Shown here: piece by piece, positions 9,406-19,905 of the stretch
Position numbering within the stretch: the first letter of the stretch is position 1
Layout of the letters: every line of letters begins with the position of its first letter
From: Maribacter halichondriae
Lineage (GTDB): Bacteria; Bacteroidota; Bacteroidia; Flavobacteriales; Flavobacteriaceae
DNA length: 64,000 nucleotides
Assembly (NCBI RefSeq): GCF_027474825.1
Contig: NZ_CP107030.1
Span: 868,001 to 932,000 of the forward strand
Direction of reading: 5' to 3'
Notes under the pieces: generated by a model
What the model was told of the DNA's origin: nothing
Database searches by the model: none
The model's input: the letters and a program-made list of their open reading frames with translations, nothing else
Translations under genes and position numbers: made by a program

Positions 9406-10137
9406 TTAGTCATCCGCAATGTTCGGTGCCAGCCATTTTAAGGCCTTCTCCATCGAAATCCCTTTTCGCTCTGCATAATTCTTTACCTGATCTTCCTTTA
9501 TTTTTCCTAATCCGAAATAGCGGGCTTCGGGATTACCGAAATAATACCCTGAAACGGATGCTGCGGGCCACATTGCCAAGCTCTCCGTCAATTTTACTCT
9601 TATTTTTTTCTCAACATCAAGTATTTCCCAAATTGTCAATTTTTCCAAATGATCCGGACAAGCGGGATACCCCGGTGCAGGACGAATACCTTTATATGAT
9701 TCATTAATCAAATCTTCATTGCTCAAATCTTCGTTCGCAGCATACCCCCAATGTTTCGTTCGGACTTCTTTGTGCAAATATTCGGCAAAAGCTTCTGCCA
9801 AACGATCTGCCAAAGCTTTTATCATTATCGAACTATAATCGTCTAAATCCTTTTCATATTGGGCCGCCAATTCCGCCGTTCCAAAACCTGTAGTGACACA
9901 AAAACAGCCGATATAGTCTTGCTTTCCACTTTCTTTTGGAGATATAAAATCGGATAATGCATAATCAGGCACACCTTCCCTGCGCTGTAATTGTTGACGG
10001 AGGGTTCTGAAGACATATGTCTTGTTAACTTCCTCTTCGCCAGCCGCCCCTCGAATGCGCTCGGGATGACATTCTAACTCAATATCATCATCATTAACAG
10101 TATTGGCAGGAAATAATCCGAATATGCCTTTTGCCAT
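9406..10137 (-). CDS. metH: Methionine synthase activation (C-terminal) domain, detached by a frame break
   Basis: This 243-residue frame is the AdoMet-binding reactivation domain of MetH. Motifs are GIFGLFPANTVNDDDIE, KESGKQDYIGCFCVTTGFG, KALADRLAEAFAEYLH, GIRPAPGYPACPDH and TESLAMWPAASVSGYYFGNP. Its ATG overlaps the stop of the upstream frame by one base (TAATG). One additional A in the seven-base run (T at 10141-10147, plus strand) fuses both frames as [14 protein letters not shown], the normal MetH linker position, so this is probably one protein of about 908 residues. A palindromic repeat at 10041-10075 is read in frame as ECHPERIRGA, an insertion not expected in the family. Confidence 0.85.
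   Translation of the reverse strand: MAKGIFGLFPANTVNDDDIELECHPERIRGAAGEEEVNKTYVFRTLRQQLQRREGVPDYALSDFISPKESGKQDYIGCFCVTTGFGTAELAAQYEKDLDDYSSIMIKALADRLAEAFAEYLHKEVRTKHWGYAANEDLSNEDLINESYKGIRPAPGYPACPDHLEKLTIWEILDVEKKIRVKLTESLAMWPAASVSGYYFGNPEARYFGLGKIKEDQVKNYAERKGISMEKALKWLAPNIADD
10041..10075. repeat. Dispersed palindromic repeat inserted in frame in metH
   Basis: On the minus strand the bases read as TGTCATCCCGAGCGCATTCG and continue GAGGGGCGGCTGG. This is a REP-like sequence of the kind usually found between genes in Bacteroidota, here coding for ECHPERIRGAAG between two conserved strands of the activation domain. Confidence 0.6.
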
Positions 10138-12134
10138 TAATTTTTTTCTTCCAAAACCTTTTTCAACATCGTTTGGGCATCTGCGAACAATTCTGTCGCT
10201 TGATCACCCACAATATCGTCTTTCAAGATATCCGGATATTTCCCATGCAGTTCCCAGCTTCTGAAAAAAGGTGTCCAATCAATAAAATCGACCAGTTTTT
10301 CCAAATTCAAATCTTCGATAACTTGAATGCCAAGTTCATTGGGCTTGACTATTTCCGAGCTATTCCAATCGATCTTGAACTTATTTTTTCGGGCGGCTTC
10401 GATAGTTTTATATTCCTTTTGAACAGAACGTTTCAAGAACTTATCCCGAAAGACATCATAATCTTCCTTAATGGATTTCTTATAGCTGTCGGAGGAGTCT
10501 TTTTGCAAGAGGTCCCCGACCACCGTAACCGCTCGGGAGGCATCATTCACATGAACCACGGCCTGACTGTACTGCGGGTCTATCTTAACCGCCGTATGCG
10601 CCTTACTGGTCGTTGCACCCCCTATCAATAGTGGCACCTTAAAATTCTGCCGTTCCATTTCTTTGGCCAGGTGCACCATTTCGTCAAGCGAAGGGGTAAT
10701 CAATCCGCTTAATCCGATAATGTCCACATTATGCTCAATGGCTTGTGCTATAATTTTTTCAGGCGGAACCATGACGCCCAAATCGACAATTTCATAATTA
10801 TTGCAGGCAAGCACTACGCCTACGATATTCTTGCCGATATCATGAACGTCTCCCTTAACCGTTGCCATCAGTATTTTTCCGGCGCCATCGGAATCGCCTT
10901 CCTGCGGATTAAGCAATTTTTCCTCTTCAATATAGGGGAGCAAATGCGCCACCGCTTTCTTCATTACACGAGCTGACTTTACAACCTGGGGCAAAAACAT
11001 TTTTCCACTCCCGAAAAGGTCGCCAACGACATTCATTCCCGTCATCAAATGACCTTCGATGACCTCGATGGGTTTGTCGGAAGCTTGTCGTGCTTCCTCA
11101 ACATCCTCAACAATATATTGGTCAATACCTTTGACCAAAGCACGGGTAATTCGATCTTGTAAAAGTTCTTCGCGCCAAGACAGATCGACCTTGCTTTCCT
11201 TGGCCTTACCGACCACAGATTCGGCAAAATCGAGCAATCTTTCCGTAGCATCATCACGGCGATTGAGCATGACATCTTCAACACGCTCCAACAAATCTTT
11301 TGGAATATCGTCGTAGACCTCCAACATCGTCGGATTGACGATACCCATGTTCATTCCAGCCTTAATCGCATGGTACAAAAAGACAGAATGCATAGCTTCC
11401 CGAACAGGATTATTTCCCCGAAAAGAAAATGAAACATTGCTGACCCCACCACTTACACTTGCATATGGAAGGTTTTCACGTACCCATTTCGTTGCGTTGA
11501 TAAAATCAAGTGCATTCAATTTATGCTCATCCATTCCCGTAGCGACGGGAAAAATATTCAGGTCAAAAATGATATCCTCGGGACGAAAACCAACTTTGTT
11601 AACTAAAATATCATACGAACGTTTGGAAATTTCGAGACGACGTTCATAATTATCGGCTTGCCCTACCTCATCAAAGGCCATAACTATGACTGCGGCACCA
11701 TATCGCTTTATAAGTTTGGCATGATGGATAAATTCTTCTTCGCCTTCCTTTAAACTAATGGAATTCACGACACATTTGCCCTGTACTACTTGAAGTCCAG
11801 CTTCAATAATCTCCCATTTAGAACTATCTATCATTATGGGCACTCGTGAAATATCGGGTTCTGCAATCACCAAATTCAAAAACTTGACCATGGCTTCCTT
11901 GCCATCGATCAAACCATCATCCATATTGATGTCGATAATCTGCGCACCGCCTTCGACTTGGTCACGGGCAACATCTAGCGCTTCTTCGAACTTCTCTTCT
12001 TTGATCAGTCTCAAAAACTTCTTTGAGCCGGCTACATTGGTACGTTCGCCTACATTGATGAAATTGCTTTCTGGGGTGACGACGAGTGGTTCCAAGCCAC
12101 TTAACTTTAAATATTTTGGTTTAGTTTCCTCCAT
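10137..12134 (-). CDS. metH: Methionine synthase, folate- and cobalamin-binding modules
   Basis: The 665-residue frame has the pterin-binding domain ([54 protein letters not shown]). It is followed by the helical cap domain and the B12-binding Rossmann domain with DVHDIGKN, whose His is the lower cobalt ligand, and [15 protein letters not shown]. It begins one base before the stop of the upstream homocysteine-binding subunit, so the pair is translationally coupled. In Flavobacteriia MetH is commonly encoded as a short homocysteine-binding protein plus a long protein with the remaining domains. The C-terminal activation domain is out of frame, probably through a homopolymer error. Confidence 0.93.
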   Translation of the reverse strand: MEETKPKYLKLSGLEPLVVTPESNFINVGERTNVAGSKKFLRLIKEEKFEEALDVARDQVEGGAQIIDINMDDGLIDGKEAMVKFLNLVIAEPDISRVPIMIDSSKWEIIEAGLQVVQGKCVVNSISLKEGEEEFIHHAKLIKRYGAAVIVMAFDEVGQADNYERRLEISKRSYDILVNKVGFRPEDIIFDLNIFPVATGMDEHKLNALDFINATKWVRENLPYASVSGGVSNVSFSFRGNNPVREAMHSVFLYHAIKAGMNMGIVNPTMLEVYDDIPKDLLERVEDVMLNRRDDATERLLDFAESVVGKAKESKVDLSWREELLQDRITRALVKGIDQYIVEDVEEARQASDKPIEVIEGHLMTGMNVVGDLFGSGKMFLPQVVKSARVMKKAVAHLLPYIEEEKLLNPQEGDSDGAGKILMATVKGDVHDIGKNIVGVVLACNNYEIVDLGVMVPPEKIIAQAIEHNVDIIGLSGLITPSLDEMVHLAKEMERQNFKVPLLIGGATTSKAHTAVKIDPQYSQAVVHVNDASRAVTVVGDLLQKDSSDSYKKSIKEDYDVFRDKFLKRSVQKEYKTIEAARKNKFKIDWNSSEIVKPNELGIQVIEDLNLEKLVDFIDWTPFFRSWELHGKYPDILKDDIVGDQATELFADAQTMLKKVLEEKN

Positions 12135-13139
12135 CTATTCACTTTCAACCATTAAAGACCGTGGGTCGTATTGTTGTACTAAATCGGCTATGGCCGAAAT
12201 ATGCTCAGGTGTCGTTCCACAACATCCACCAACGATATTGACCAAACCTTTTTCGACATATTCTTTTATCTGCTCCGTCATTTTTTCGGGAGATTCATCG
12301 TATTCTCCAAAAGCATTTGGTAAACCTGCATTGGGGTGAGCCGAAATAAAGTGTTCCGATCTTTTGGATATCACTTCCAAATGAGGAACCAATTGGTTCG
12401 CACCCAAAGCACAATTGAATCCGACGGAAAGAATCGGAATATGCGATATTGAAATCAAGAAAGCTTCCGCCGTTTGTCCTGATAAGGTTCTGCCGGAAGC
12501 ATCGGTAATTGTACCACTGACCATAATCGGCACATCGATATTTCGTTCTTCCTTGACCTCTTCAATAGCAAAAAGTGCGGCTTTGGCGTTTAATGTATCA
12601 AAAATGGTTTCTACCAAAAGAATATCCGCTCCACCATCGAGCAATGCCTCGACCTGTTGTTTGTAGGCGATGCGTAATTCATCGAAGGAAATCGCACGGA
12701 ATCCCGGATCGTTCACGTCGGGAGACATACTGGCCGTTTTGTTGGTTGGGCCGATACTTCCCGCAACAAATCTTGGTTTCTGTGGTTCCCTTGCAGTGAA
12801 TTCATCAGCAACTTTTTTCGCTATTCTGGCGGATTCGTAGTTGAGTTCGTAGACCAAATCCTCCATATGATAATCTGCCATGGCGATGGTCGTTCCGGAA
12901 AAGGTATTTGTTTCGACGATATCCGCTCCAGCAGCAAAATACTTCCGATGGACTTCGGCAATGGCCTCTGGCTGGGTTAATGACAAGAGATCATTGTTCC
13001 CCTGTAAGGGATGTTCCCAATCCTTAAAGCGGTCTCCACGAAAATCCTCTTCCTGAAATTTATAGCGCTGGAGCATCGTGCCCATGGCACCGTCCAAAAC
13101 TAAAATCCTTTCTTTAAGTATCGCTTTAATGTCTATCAT
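12135..13139 (-). CDS. metH: Homocysteine S-methyltransferase subunit of split MetH
   Basis: The 334-residue protein is the homocysteine-binding TIM barrel of MetH as a separate polypeptide. Motifs are LDGAMGTMLQRY, ETNTFSGTTIAMADY, FVAGSIGPTNKTAS, the zinc-ligand region FNCALGA and the C-terminal IVGGCCGTTPEH with the paired zinc cysteines. Its stop abuts the ATG of the folate/cobalamin part, so the two are made together and presumably associate. The operon leader upstream holds a SAM-I riboswitch (13251-13364), fitting repression when SAM is plentiful. Confidence 0.93.
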   Translation of the reverse strand: MIDIKAILKERILVLDGAMGTMLQRYKFQEEDFRGDRFKDWEHPLQGNNDLLSLTQPEAIAEVHRKYFAAGADIVETNTFSGTTIAMADYHMEDLVYELNYESARIAKKVADEFTAREPQKPRFVAGSIGPTNKTASMSPDVNDPGFRAISFDELRIAYKQQVEALLDGGADILLVETIFDTLNAKAALFAIEEVKEERNIDVPIMVSGTITDASGRTLSGQTAEAFLISISHIPILSVGFNCALGANQLVPHLEVISKRSEHFISAHPNAGLPNAFGEYDESPEKMTEQIKEYVEKGLVNIVGGCCGTTPEHISAIADLVQQYDPRSLMVESE

Positions 13140-13175
13140 ATATCAATGTAATTCGCCATCCATATACATTTAACC

Positions 13176-13192
13176 TTTGCCCATAGGGCAAA
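13176..13192 (-). promoter_or_regulatory. Hairpin between SAM-I riboswitch and metH start
   Basis: A seven-base perfect stem TTTGCCC/GGGCAAA with a three-base loop lies 37 bases before the metH ATG. There is no U-tract, so it is not a classical terminator; it may belong to the expression platform. Confidence 0.4.
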
Positions 13193-13250
13193 CGTAGTGT
13201 ATTGTAGTATCGTATATCAGGAACGGGAAAAGGTAAGACCAATGTCTTTT

Positions 13251-13364
13251 GTTATCTGCCGAGATACTGAAACCTGTTCAGCTCGCAGTAGAATGTAGCA
13301 CCTTCTTTTGGCAAAGGGTTGCTAAGGCTTCATAGGGTCTAATCCCTCCACCTTTCTTGATAAC
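13251..13364 (-). promoter_or_regulatory. SAM-I (S-box) riboswitch upstream of metH-metF
   Basis: On the minus strand the leader shows the S-box core: closing stem GTTATC/GATAAC (13364-13359 with 13256-13251), the kink-turn stretch CAAGAAAGGTGGAGGGA, then ACCCTATGAAGCCTTAGCAA and the SAM-pocket AAGGTGCTACATTCTACTGC. These are the hallmark segments of the SAM-I aptamer. It lies about 110 bases before the metH start, on the same strand, and should reduce expression when SAM binds. No obvious intrinsic terminator follows, so control may be at translation or through another element. Confidence 0.93.
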
Positions 13365-13391
13365 GAATACAACTTGCGAATGAACTGACTG

Positions 13392-13416
13392 CAAAGTAAC
13401 GCCACAGGGTAATCAA
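13392..13416 (-). promoter_or_regulatory. Possible promoter of the metH operon
   Basis: On the minus strand a TTG (13416-13414) is followed after 15 bases by TACTTTG, one base short of the Bacteroidota -7 consensus TAnnTTTG. It lies directly upstream of the riboswitch, where a promoter is required. Spacing is short, so confidence is low. Confidence 0.35.
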
Positions 13417-13472
13417 AAGCAAGAAAAGTCCAGGGTTTTTACAAGTTCTGGAATGAAAAACCAAATAAATGG

Positions 13473-13503
13473 AAACCTCCTGCCAATGAGAAGACAGGAG
13501 GCT
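13473..13503 (-). terminator. Intrinsic-type terminator after the ferredoxin-NADP reductase gene
   Basis: The arms CCTCCTGTC and GGCAGGAGG with an eight-base loop are followed by TTTCC on the minus strand, 28 bases after the reductase stop codon. Confidence 0.6.
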
Positions 13504-13530
13504 TCGAGCCAATTAAAACTAACACAAATA

Positions 13531-14642
<1,112 letters not shown>

Positions 14643-14740
14643 GTATTAAGTAATTAGTAAAAAATATTAAGTAGAAGTTGCCCTATGTCTGAAAAACTTA
14701 TTGCTTTACACTTCTTACTTTCTACTAGTTTTATCATTTT

Positions 14741-15328
14741 TTACACTTTTTCGACCAATTTTTGCGTGATTTCATTCATTTTCTCCACTTTTTGCTCAAA
14801 ATTTCCCTTTATTGTTTTTCTATAATCGTTAAGATTTTTTAGCATTTGGTTGATATCTTCCGGAATGACATCTTCGAAAAATTGACGTAAGCGTTTTGCT
14901 GTAGTCGGAGATTGTCCGTTCGTGGAAATCGCGATTTTTACATTTCCCTTTGTGACGATTCCCCCCATATAAAAATCACAATACGGAGGATTGTCGGCGA
15001 CGTTGACTAGAATATTCAGTTTACGACAGTGTTTATAAATTTGAATGTTTACCTCTGGAACATCTGTGGTAGCTATGACCATATGTTTGCCATATAAGTA
15101 ATTCGCATTATACTCGTCTACTATCAATTCGACATGATATTTGGCGGCCAATTCCTTTGTGGCGTTTCTGAACATAGGAGAAACCATAGTCACTTTCGCA
15201 TCTGGACTCGACTTCGTCAAGAACGTTAGTTTTTCTTCAGCCACATTACCCCCTCCCACAATCAGAATATGAAGGTTCGAGGTTTTCAAAAAAATCGGAT
15301 ATAGGTTATTTCTTTCCATTAAAAACAC
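14741..15328 (-). CDS. Precorrin-2 dehydrogenase / sirohydrochlorin ferrochelatase (CysG N-terminal type)
   Basis: The 195-residue protein has the NAD-binding motif ILIVGGGNVAEEKLTFL near residue 18, VIATTDVPEVN, and the NVADNPPYCDFYMGGIVTKG segment with NGQSPTTAKRLRQF, all typical of Met8/CysG-N. It oxidises precorrin-2 to sirohydrochlorin and may insert iron to give siroheme, the cofactor of the sulfite reductase encoded just upstream. It lies on the same strand as cobA, 186 bases downstream of it; the gap holds repeat remnants. Confidence 0.9.
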   Translation of the reverse strand: MFLMERNNLYPIFLKTSNLHILIVGGGNVAEEKLTFLTKSSPDAKVTMVSPMFRNATKELAAKYHVELIVDEYNANYLYGKHMVIATTDVPEVNIQIYKHCRKLNILVNVADNPPYCDFYMGGIVTKGNVKIAISTNGQSPTTAKRLRQFFEDVIPEDINQMLKNLNDYRKTIKGNFEQKVEKMNEITQKLVEKV

Positions 15329-15334
15329 TATTTA

Positions 15335-15490
15335 TGGTCATTCCCGCCCTTCGGCTCCGCTCAGGATAAACTCCGTTGGGAATTTTTTTAAGGTTTGGTT
15401 TATGCTTTAGCGGCTTGGGCTTTCAATCTCTCCGTCTTCCCGCCAAAAAGGGCGAGAATCCACCTCTCCTCATCTGAGGGGAGGAGCCAA
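15335..15490. repeat. Cluster of degenerate palindromic repeats between siroheme genes
   Basis: A GTCATTCCCGCCCTTCGGCT unit at about 15340-15375 and a CCACCTCTCC/GGGGAGGAGC unit at about 15458-15488 are members of the dispersed repeat families seen elsewhere in the window. Confidence 0.5.
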
Positions 15491-15514
15491 TACCATTTTC
15501 ATCATTTATATTTC

Positions 15515-16270
15515 TCACACTTTTTCTAGTTCGCAGTATTGTTCTTGAATCTCCAATATTTGCGCTCGATGCCGCACTACCTCGCCAATAATTATTATTG
15601 CCGGATTCGCCAATTCTTGCTTTTCTACTTCACACGCTATGGAATCGATGGTGCCAACTCCGACTTTTTCGTTTTCTCTTGTACCATTCTGAATAATCGC
15701 AATGGGAGTTTCCGATTTTCCTTCTTTTTTGAAAAGTTCAACGATTTGAGGAAGTTTTGACATTCCCATTAAAATGATCACCGTAGCGCTTGACTTGGCG
15801 GCCAGTCGCACATCATTTGACAATTTATGTTCTTTTGTAGTACCCGTAATTACCCAAAAACTCTCTGCTGAACCTCGCTTCGTAACCGGAATGTTTTGAG
15901 CCGCTGGCACGGAGAGACAAGATGAAATTCCCGGAACCATCGCGACTTCCAATCCATGCTGAGCAACATATTCCATTTCTTCTGAACCCCGTCCGAATAC
16001 AAAGGGGTCTCCTCCTTTTAATCGCACTACATGTCCATGACTTTTTGCACGGCTAACAATCAACTCATTGATCTGTTCTTGTTGGTAAGAAAAGCACCCC
16101 CGGCGTTTCCCCACGAAAATTAATTCTGCCTGAGGTGCATACTCCAATAATTCCGTGTCGACCAAAGCATCGTATAAAACTACATCAGCATTCTGCAAGG
16201 CCTTTATGGCCTTCAGCGTAATAAGCTCTACGTCGCCTGGGCCTGCCCCTACTACGGTCAATTTTCCCAA
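15515..16270 (-). CDS. cobA: Uroporphyrinogen-III C-methyltransferase
   Basis: The 251-residue protein shows the tetrapyrrole methylase signatures VGAGPGDVELITLKAI, VRLKGGDPFVFGRGSEE, VPGISSCLSVPAAQNIPVT and NPAIIIIGEVV. It adds two SAM-derived methyl groups to uroporphyrinogen III to give precorrin-2, the first step to siroheme. The reading frame has only a TTG start at 16270; an in-frame TGA lies 18 bases before it. A palindromic repeat (16266-16300) sits exactly at the 5' end and may have displaced the original start, so the N-terminus is uncertain by a few residues. Confidence 0.92.
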   Translation of the reverse strand: MGKLTVVGAGPGDVELITLKAIKALQNADVVLYDALVDTELLEYAPQAELIFVGKRRGCFSYQQEQINELIVSRAKSHGHVVRLKGGDPFVFGRGSEEMEYVAQHGLEVAMVPGISSCLSVPAAQNIPVTKRGSAESFWVITGTTKEHKLSNDVRLAAKSSATVIILMGMSKLPQIVELFKKEGKSETPIAIIQNGTRENEKVGVGTIDSIACEVEKQELANPAIIIIGEVVRHRAQILEIQEQYCELEKV

Positions 16271-16300
16271 CCCCGGTTTCGGCTTCGCTCAGCCTCCGAG
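16266..16300. repeat. REP-like repeat at the 5' end of cobA
   Basis: Minus strand reads GGAGGCTGAGCGAAGCCGAA followed by ACCGGGGTTGGG, matching the GAGCGAAG-type dispersed elements; it overlaps the only usable TTG start. Confidence 0.5.
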
Positions 16301-16336
16301 ATATATTCTGAATATTTCACTATCTCTTTCATCTTT

Positions 16337-18426
16337 CTATACCTCTGCTAATTCCATTTTTCTGAAGGATTCTACTTTCTGTAACAATGCTTTTGCATCT
16401 TCTAAATAGCTTTTGGTAAAATCTTCAGTGGGTTCATTTTTGTTCAATTGTAATACCAAATCTTCAAATCCGCCTGCGATGGCAATTCTTCCTGCTGCAA
16501 CAAACTTTTCATCAAAATCTTTAATGATGCTCGAATGGGTATTGACTTTCGTTTTTTCTGCGGTCAATAATGCCTTGGCCGAGTTGACCATCGAAGAATA
16601 CGAATGATAGATGCTTGCTGCCCATTTTCCTTCATTAAAAGTTTCCTGGGCATTTTGGATTTTCTCTTGACTTTCAAGTAATAGCGTAGCAATCAAGTCA
16701 ATTACAACTCCCGCGCATTCGCCAATACCGATTTCCTTTTTATATTTTTCAATAGTACCCCAATCGATAAAATCTTCTTGCGTCAAGTCTTCGATATCGG
16801 TCAAAGGCTTTAGAAAGTCGTAGAAATAGTGCTCTCCCTTTTCTGCATAATAATCCGCAAAAGGTTTTCCCTTTCCATTGGTCTCAAAATCATTCAAGAT
16901 CAAACGCAGCGCCTCCGGACCTCTTTTACTTGGTATTTTTACAACCTTGTCTGCAAAACGGCCGTTTCCATTTCCATCGTTTCCACCACCTAATAAAACC
17001 TGAAGTGCTGGTGCAACCAATTTATCTTTTGTTCGGATGCTCATCCCTTGAAAACCGATGTTCGCCATATTGTGCTGCCCACAGGCGTTCATGCAACCAC
17101 TAATTTTTATGACCACATCAGGATTGCTAATATATTGGGGGTATTCAGCTTTAATCAACCGTTCCAATTCCTCGGCAATTCCCGTGCTACTTGCAATTCC
17201 TAAATTACAAGTATCCGTACCCGGACAGGCCGTAATGTCCAATGCCTTATTATAACCCGCTTCTACAAAGCCCAACTTTTCGAGTTTCTGATAAAAGAAA
17301 GGAATCAGTTCTTCCTTGATATATGGAATCAAAATGTTCTGCCTCAATGATAATCGGATTTCCCCGCGGCATAATTCTGTACTAAATCCGCCAATAATCT
17401 TGCCTTACCCGTATAGAAATCTCCTAGCAAAACTTTAATACCTATAGCAACAAAACCTTCCTGTTTTTGAGAAACTATATTTGTAGACTTCCATTTCTCG
17501 AAAGCCAGTTTATCTTTGATTTCGGCATTTGAGATTTCTGTCTCCGCTACCTGGATCTTCGGATAGCTTTTGGCATCAATAGACCATGTTTGATATGGGA
17601 TTGCCTTTTTCTCCTCCTCAAGTAAGGATTTGAATCCGTCAAGGCCAATATCTTTCAACAAAAATTTCATCCGCGCCTTGGCCCTACTTTTTCGTTCACC
17701 GTAGCGATCAAAAACACGAATTACACCATCCATTAAAGGGATAATTTTATCCGAAGGAAGAAATTCAAACAGCACTTCGGCATGGCGCGGTTGCGAACCC
17801 AATCCGCCACCGAGCATTACTTTGAATCCGCGAACGCCATCTTCTATTTTGGCAATAAACCCAAGATCGTGCATGTATGAAAGTCCGGTATCGGCATCGC
17901 TTGCAGAAAAGGAAACTTTGAACTTTCTGCCCATTTCTTGACTGATAGGATTACGAAGAAAATATCGAAACAATGCCTCGGCATAAGGCGAAACATCAAA
18001 AGGCTCATCAATATCAATTCCTGCGGTTTCACTTGCCGTTACATTTCGTACTGTATTTCCGCATGCCTCACGAAGGGTAACTTCGTCTTTTTCCAACTGC
18101 GCCCAAAGCTCGGGAGTTCTATCCAAATCGACATAGTGGATTTGAATATCCTGTCGCGTGGTGATATGCAAACGCCCAGTGGAAAACTCATCCGAGACAT
18201 CACAAATACCATGCAATTGCTGCGAAGTCACTTTACCATACGGCAATTTGATGCGAATCATTTGAACACCTTGTTGTCGCTGACCGTAAACGCCACGTGC
18301 CAAACGAAGACTTCGGAATTTTTCCTCATCCAGTTTCCCATTATGGAACTCGTTTATCTTACGTTCCAACTCGAGAATATCTTTCTCAACTATCGGGTTC
18401 TCTATTTCAGTTCTAAAACTTTGCAT
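16337..18426 (-). pseudogene. Siroheme nitrite/sulfite reductase with C-terminal HEPN-like domain, one frame break
   Basis: The first 360 codons hold the N-terminal ferredoxin-like half and siroheme half-domain (GVQMIRIKLPYGKVT, GRLHITTRQDIQIHYVDL, KFKVSFSASD). The second part carries ITACPGTDTCNLGIASS and KISGCMNACGQHNMANIG, whose cysteines bind the [4Fe-4S]-siroheme centre. A helical tail of about 120 residues (EKIQNAQETFNEGKWAASIY onward) looks like a HEPN-type domain. The frames break at 17344-17351; one extra T gives KSDYSLRQNILIP and a protein of about 697 residues. It reduces sulfite to sulfide, probably with ferredoxin from the adjacent reductase. Gene context (cysNDH, siroheme) favours sulfite over nitrite. 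Confidence 0.87.
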
Positions 18427-18574
18427 TTTTCTTATTAAGAGTCAGGAATCTACATACTAGAACCAAGACTATTATTTTTCTTATTTTCCTATGGGGTAAA
18501 TAGGTTATATATTTTCAGCATTCCGCAAAACACCCCTAAGGTCCCCTCAAGGGGACAATCATTTAATGAACTTT

Positions 18575-19822
18575 TTAATTGATGAAACCGGCCCCTACTG
18601 TGCTATTCGTTTGGGTGTCTATCAAAATAAAAGAGCCGTTGGTTCTATGATTTTTGAACTTATCATAAAAAATAGGTTTGTTCAATTTAAAGGTTACCTG
18701 GGCAATATCGTTCATGCCAAGTCCATTTACATTTTCTTCGATCCCTGAATAATCAGGATTTATTTTATGATGGATGTTGTCCACTTTCGCCAACACTTTG
18801 TTCACGCCGTGTTGGACCACATATTTTTTACCGGTGGTTAAATTATCGGAATCCATCCAAGAAATTGTGGCGATAAATTGCTTTTCAATAGTTGGCAAAT
18901 CACCCGCTTTTACTAACATATCCCCCCTACTTAGGTTGATTTCATCCTCCAGGGTTATGGTTACCGACGAACGTCTTGCAGCCGTCTGATACTTTTGATC
19001 GTAAAAATAGATTTCCTTGATTTTCGACCTTGTTTGTGATGGCAGTGCAACGACCTCATCACCCACACTCAATTCACCCCCATAAACCTTTCCTGCAAAT
19101 CCCCGGAAATCATGGTGCTCATCCGTCTTGGGACGGATAACATATTGTACCGGGAAACGTGGCGTACCTACGTTGGACACCGCAGCCAAATCCAAACCTT
19201 CTAAATGTTCGAGCAATGTTTCGCCTTTGTACCAAGGTGTATTCTCAGACCGGTTGACTACATTATCGCCCTTTAAGGCACTCACGGGAATAAACGTGAT
19301 TTTCTGATCTTCGTAATCGCGCTTGCCCATCAATTCCGTAAAATCGGCTTTGATTTCATTATATCTATCCTCCGAAAAGTCGACCAGGTCCATTTTATTG
19401 ATGGCAACAACAACCTCTTTGATACGTAACAAATTGTTGATGAAAAAGTGCCGGTTCGTCTGCTCGATGACTCCTTTTCGCGCATCAATCAAAATTATCG
19501 CAGCTTGGCTCGTTGAAGCGCCAGTAACCATATTTCGTGTGTACTCGACATGGCCTGGGGTATCGGCAATGATATAACTTTTGGTAGATGTGGAGAAATA
19601 GATATGGGCTACATCAATAGTTATTCCCTGCTCACGTTCTGCAACGAGTCCGTCCGTCGCCAATGAGAAATCCAAATAATCGTACCCGTTTTTCTTACTA
19701 GTCTTTTCGATGGCCTCCAACTTATCGGTAGTCAACGATTTTGTATCATATAGCAGTCTGCCGATCAAGGTACTTTTACCGTCGTCTACACTACCAGCTG
19801 TTGCTATTTTTAGTACTTCCAT
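18575..19822 (-). CDS. cysN: Sulfate adenylyltransferase subunit 1 (GTPase)
   Basis: The 415-residue protein has the GTPase motifs GSVDDGKST (P-loop), ADTPGHVEYTRNM (G3) and INKMDLV (G4), then elongation-factor-like beta domains. It couples GTP hydrolysis to sulfate activation by CysD in the cytoplasm. The length shows that no APS kinase (CysC) domain is fused. It follows cysD by 83 bases in the same orientation, in the same presumed operon as cysH. Confidence 0.95.
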   Translation of the reverse strand: MEVLKIATAGSVDDGKSTLIGRLLYDTKSLTTDKLEAIEKTSKKNGYDYLDFSLATDGLVAEREQGITIDVAHIYFSTSTKSYIIADTPGHVEYTRNMVTGASTSQAAIILIDARKGVIEQTNRHFFINNLLRIKEVVVAINKMDLVDFSEDRYNEIKADFTELMGKRDYEDQKITFIPVSALKGDNVVNRSENTPWYKGETLLEHLEGLDLAAVSNVGTPRFPVQYVIRPKTDEHHDFRGFAGKVYGGELSVGDEVVALPSQTRSKIKEIYFYDQKYQTAARRSSVTITLEDEINLSRGDMLVKAGDLPTIEKQFIATISWMDSDNLTTGKKYVVQHGVNKVLAKVDNIHHKINPDYSGIEENVNGLGMNDIAQVTFKLNKPIFYDKFKNHRTNGSFILIDTQTNSTVGAGFIN

Positions 19823-19905
19823 TTGTTTTAGTAATATAAAAATTAACTAGTATGCAATATCACGCAACAGTCTTAAACTGTTCGCTTTATACTGCCTACA
19901 CTCTA

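Noticed and set aside
12135..13139. Separate homocysteine-binding part of MetH considered as another frameshift
   Set aside because: Stop and start abut cleanly (TAGATG) and this split is the usual arrangement in Flavobacteriia, unlike the break at 10137.
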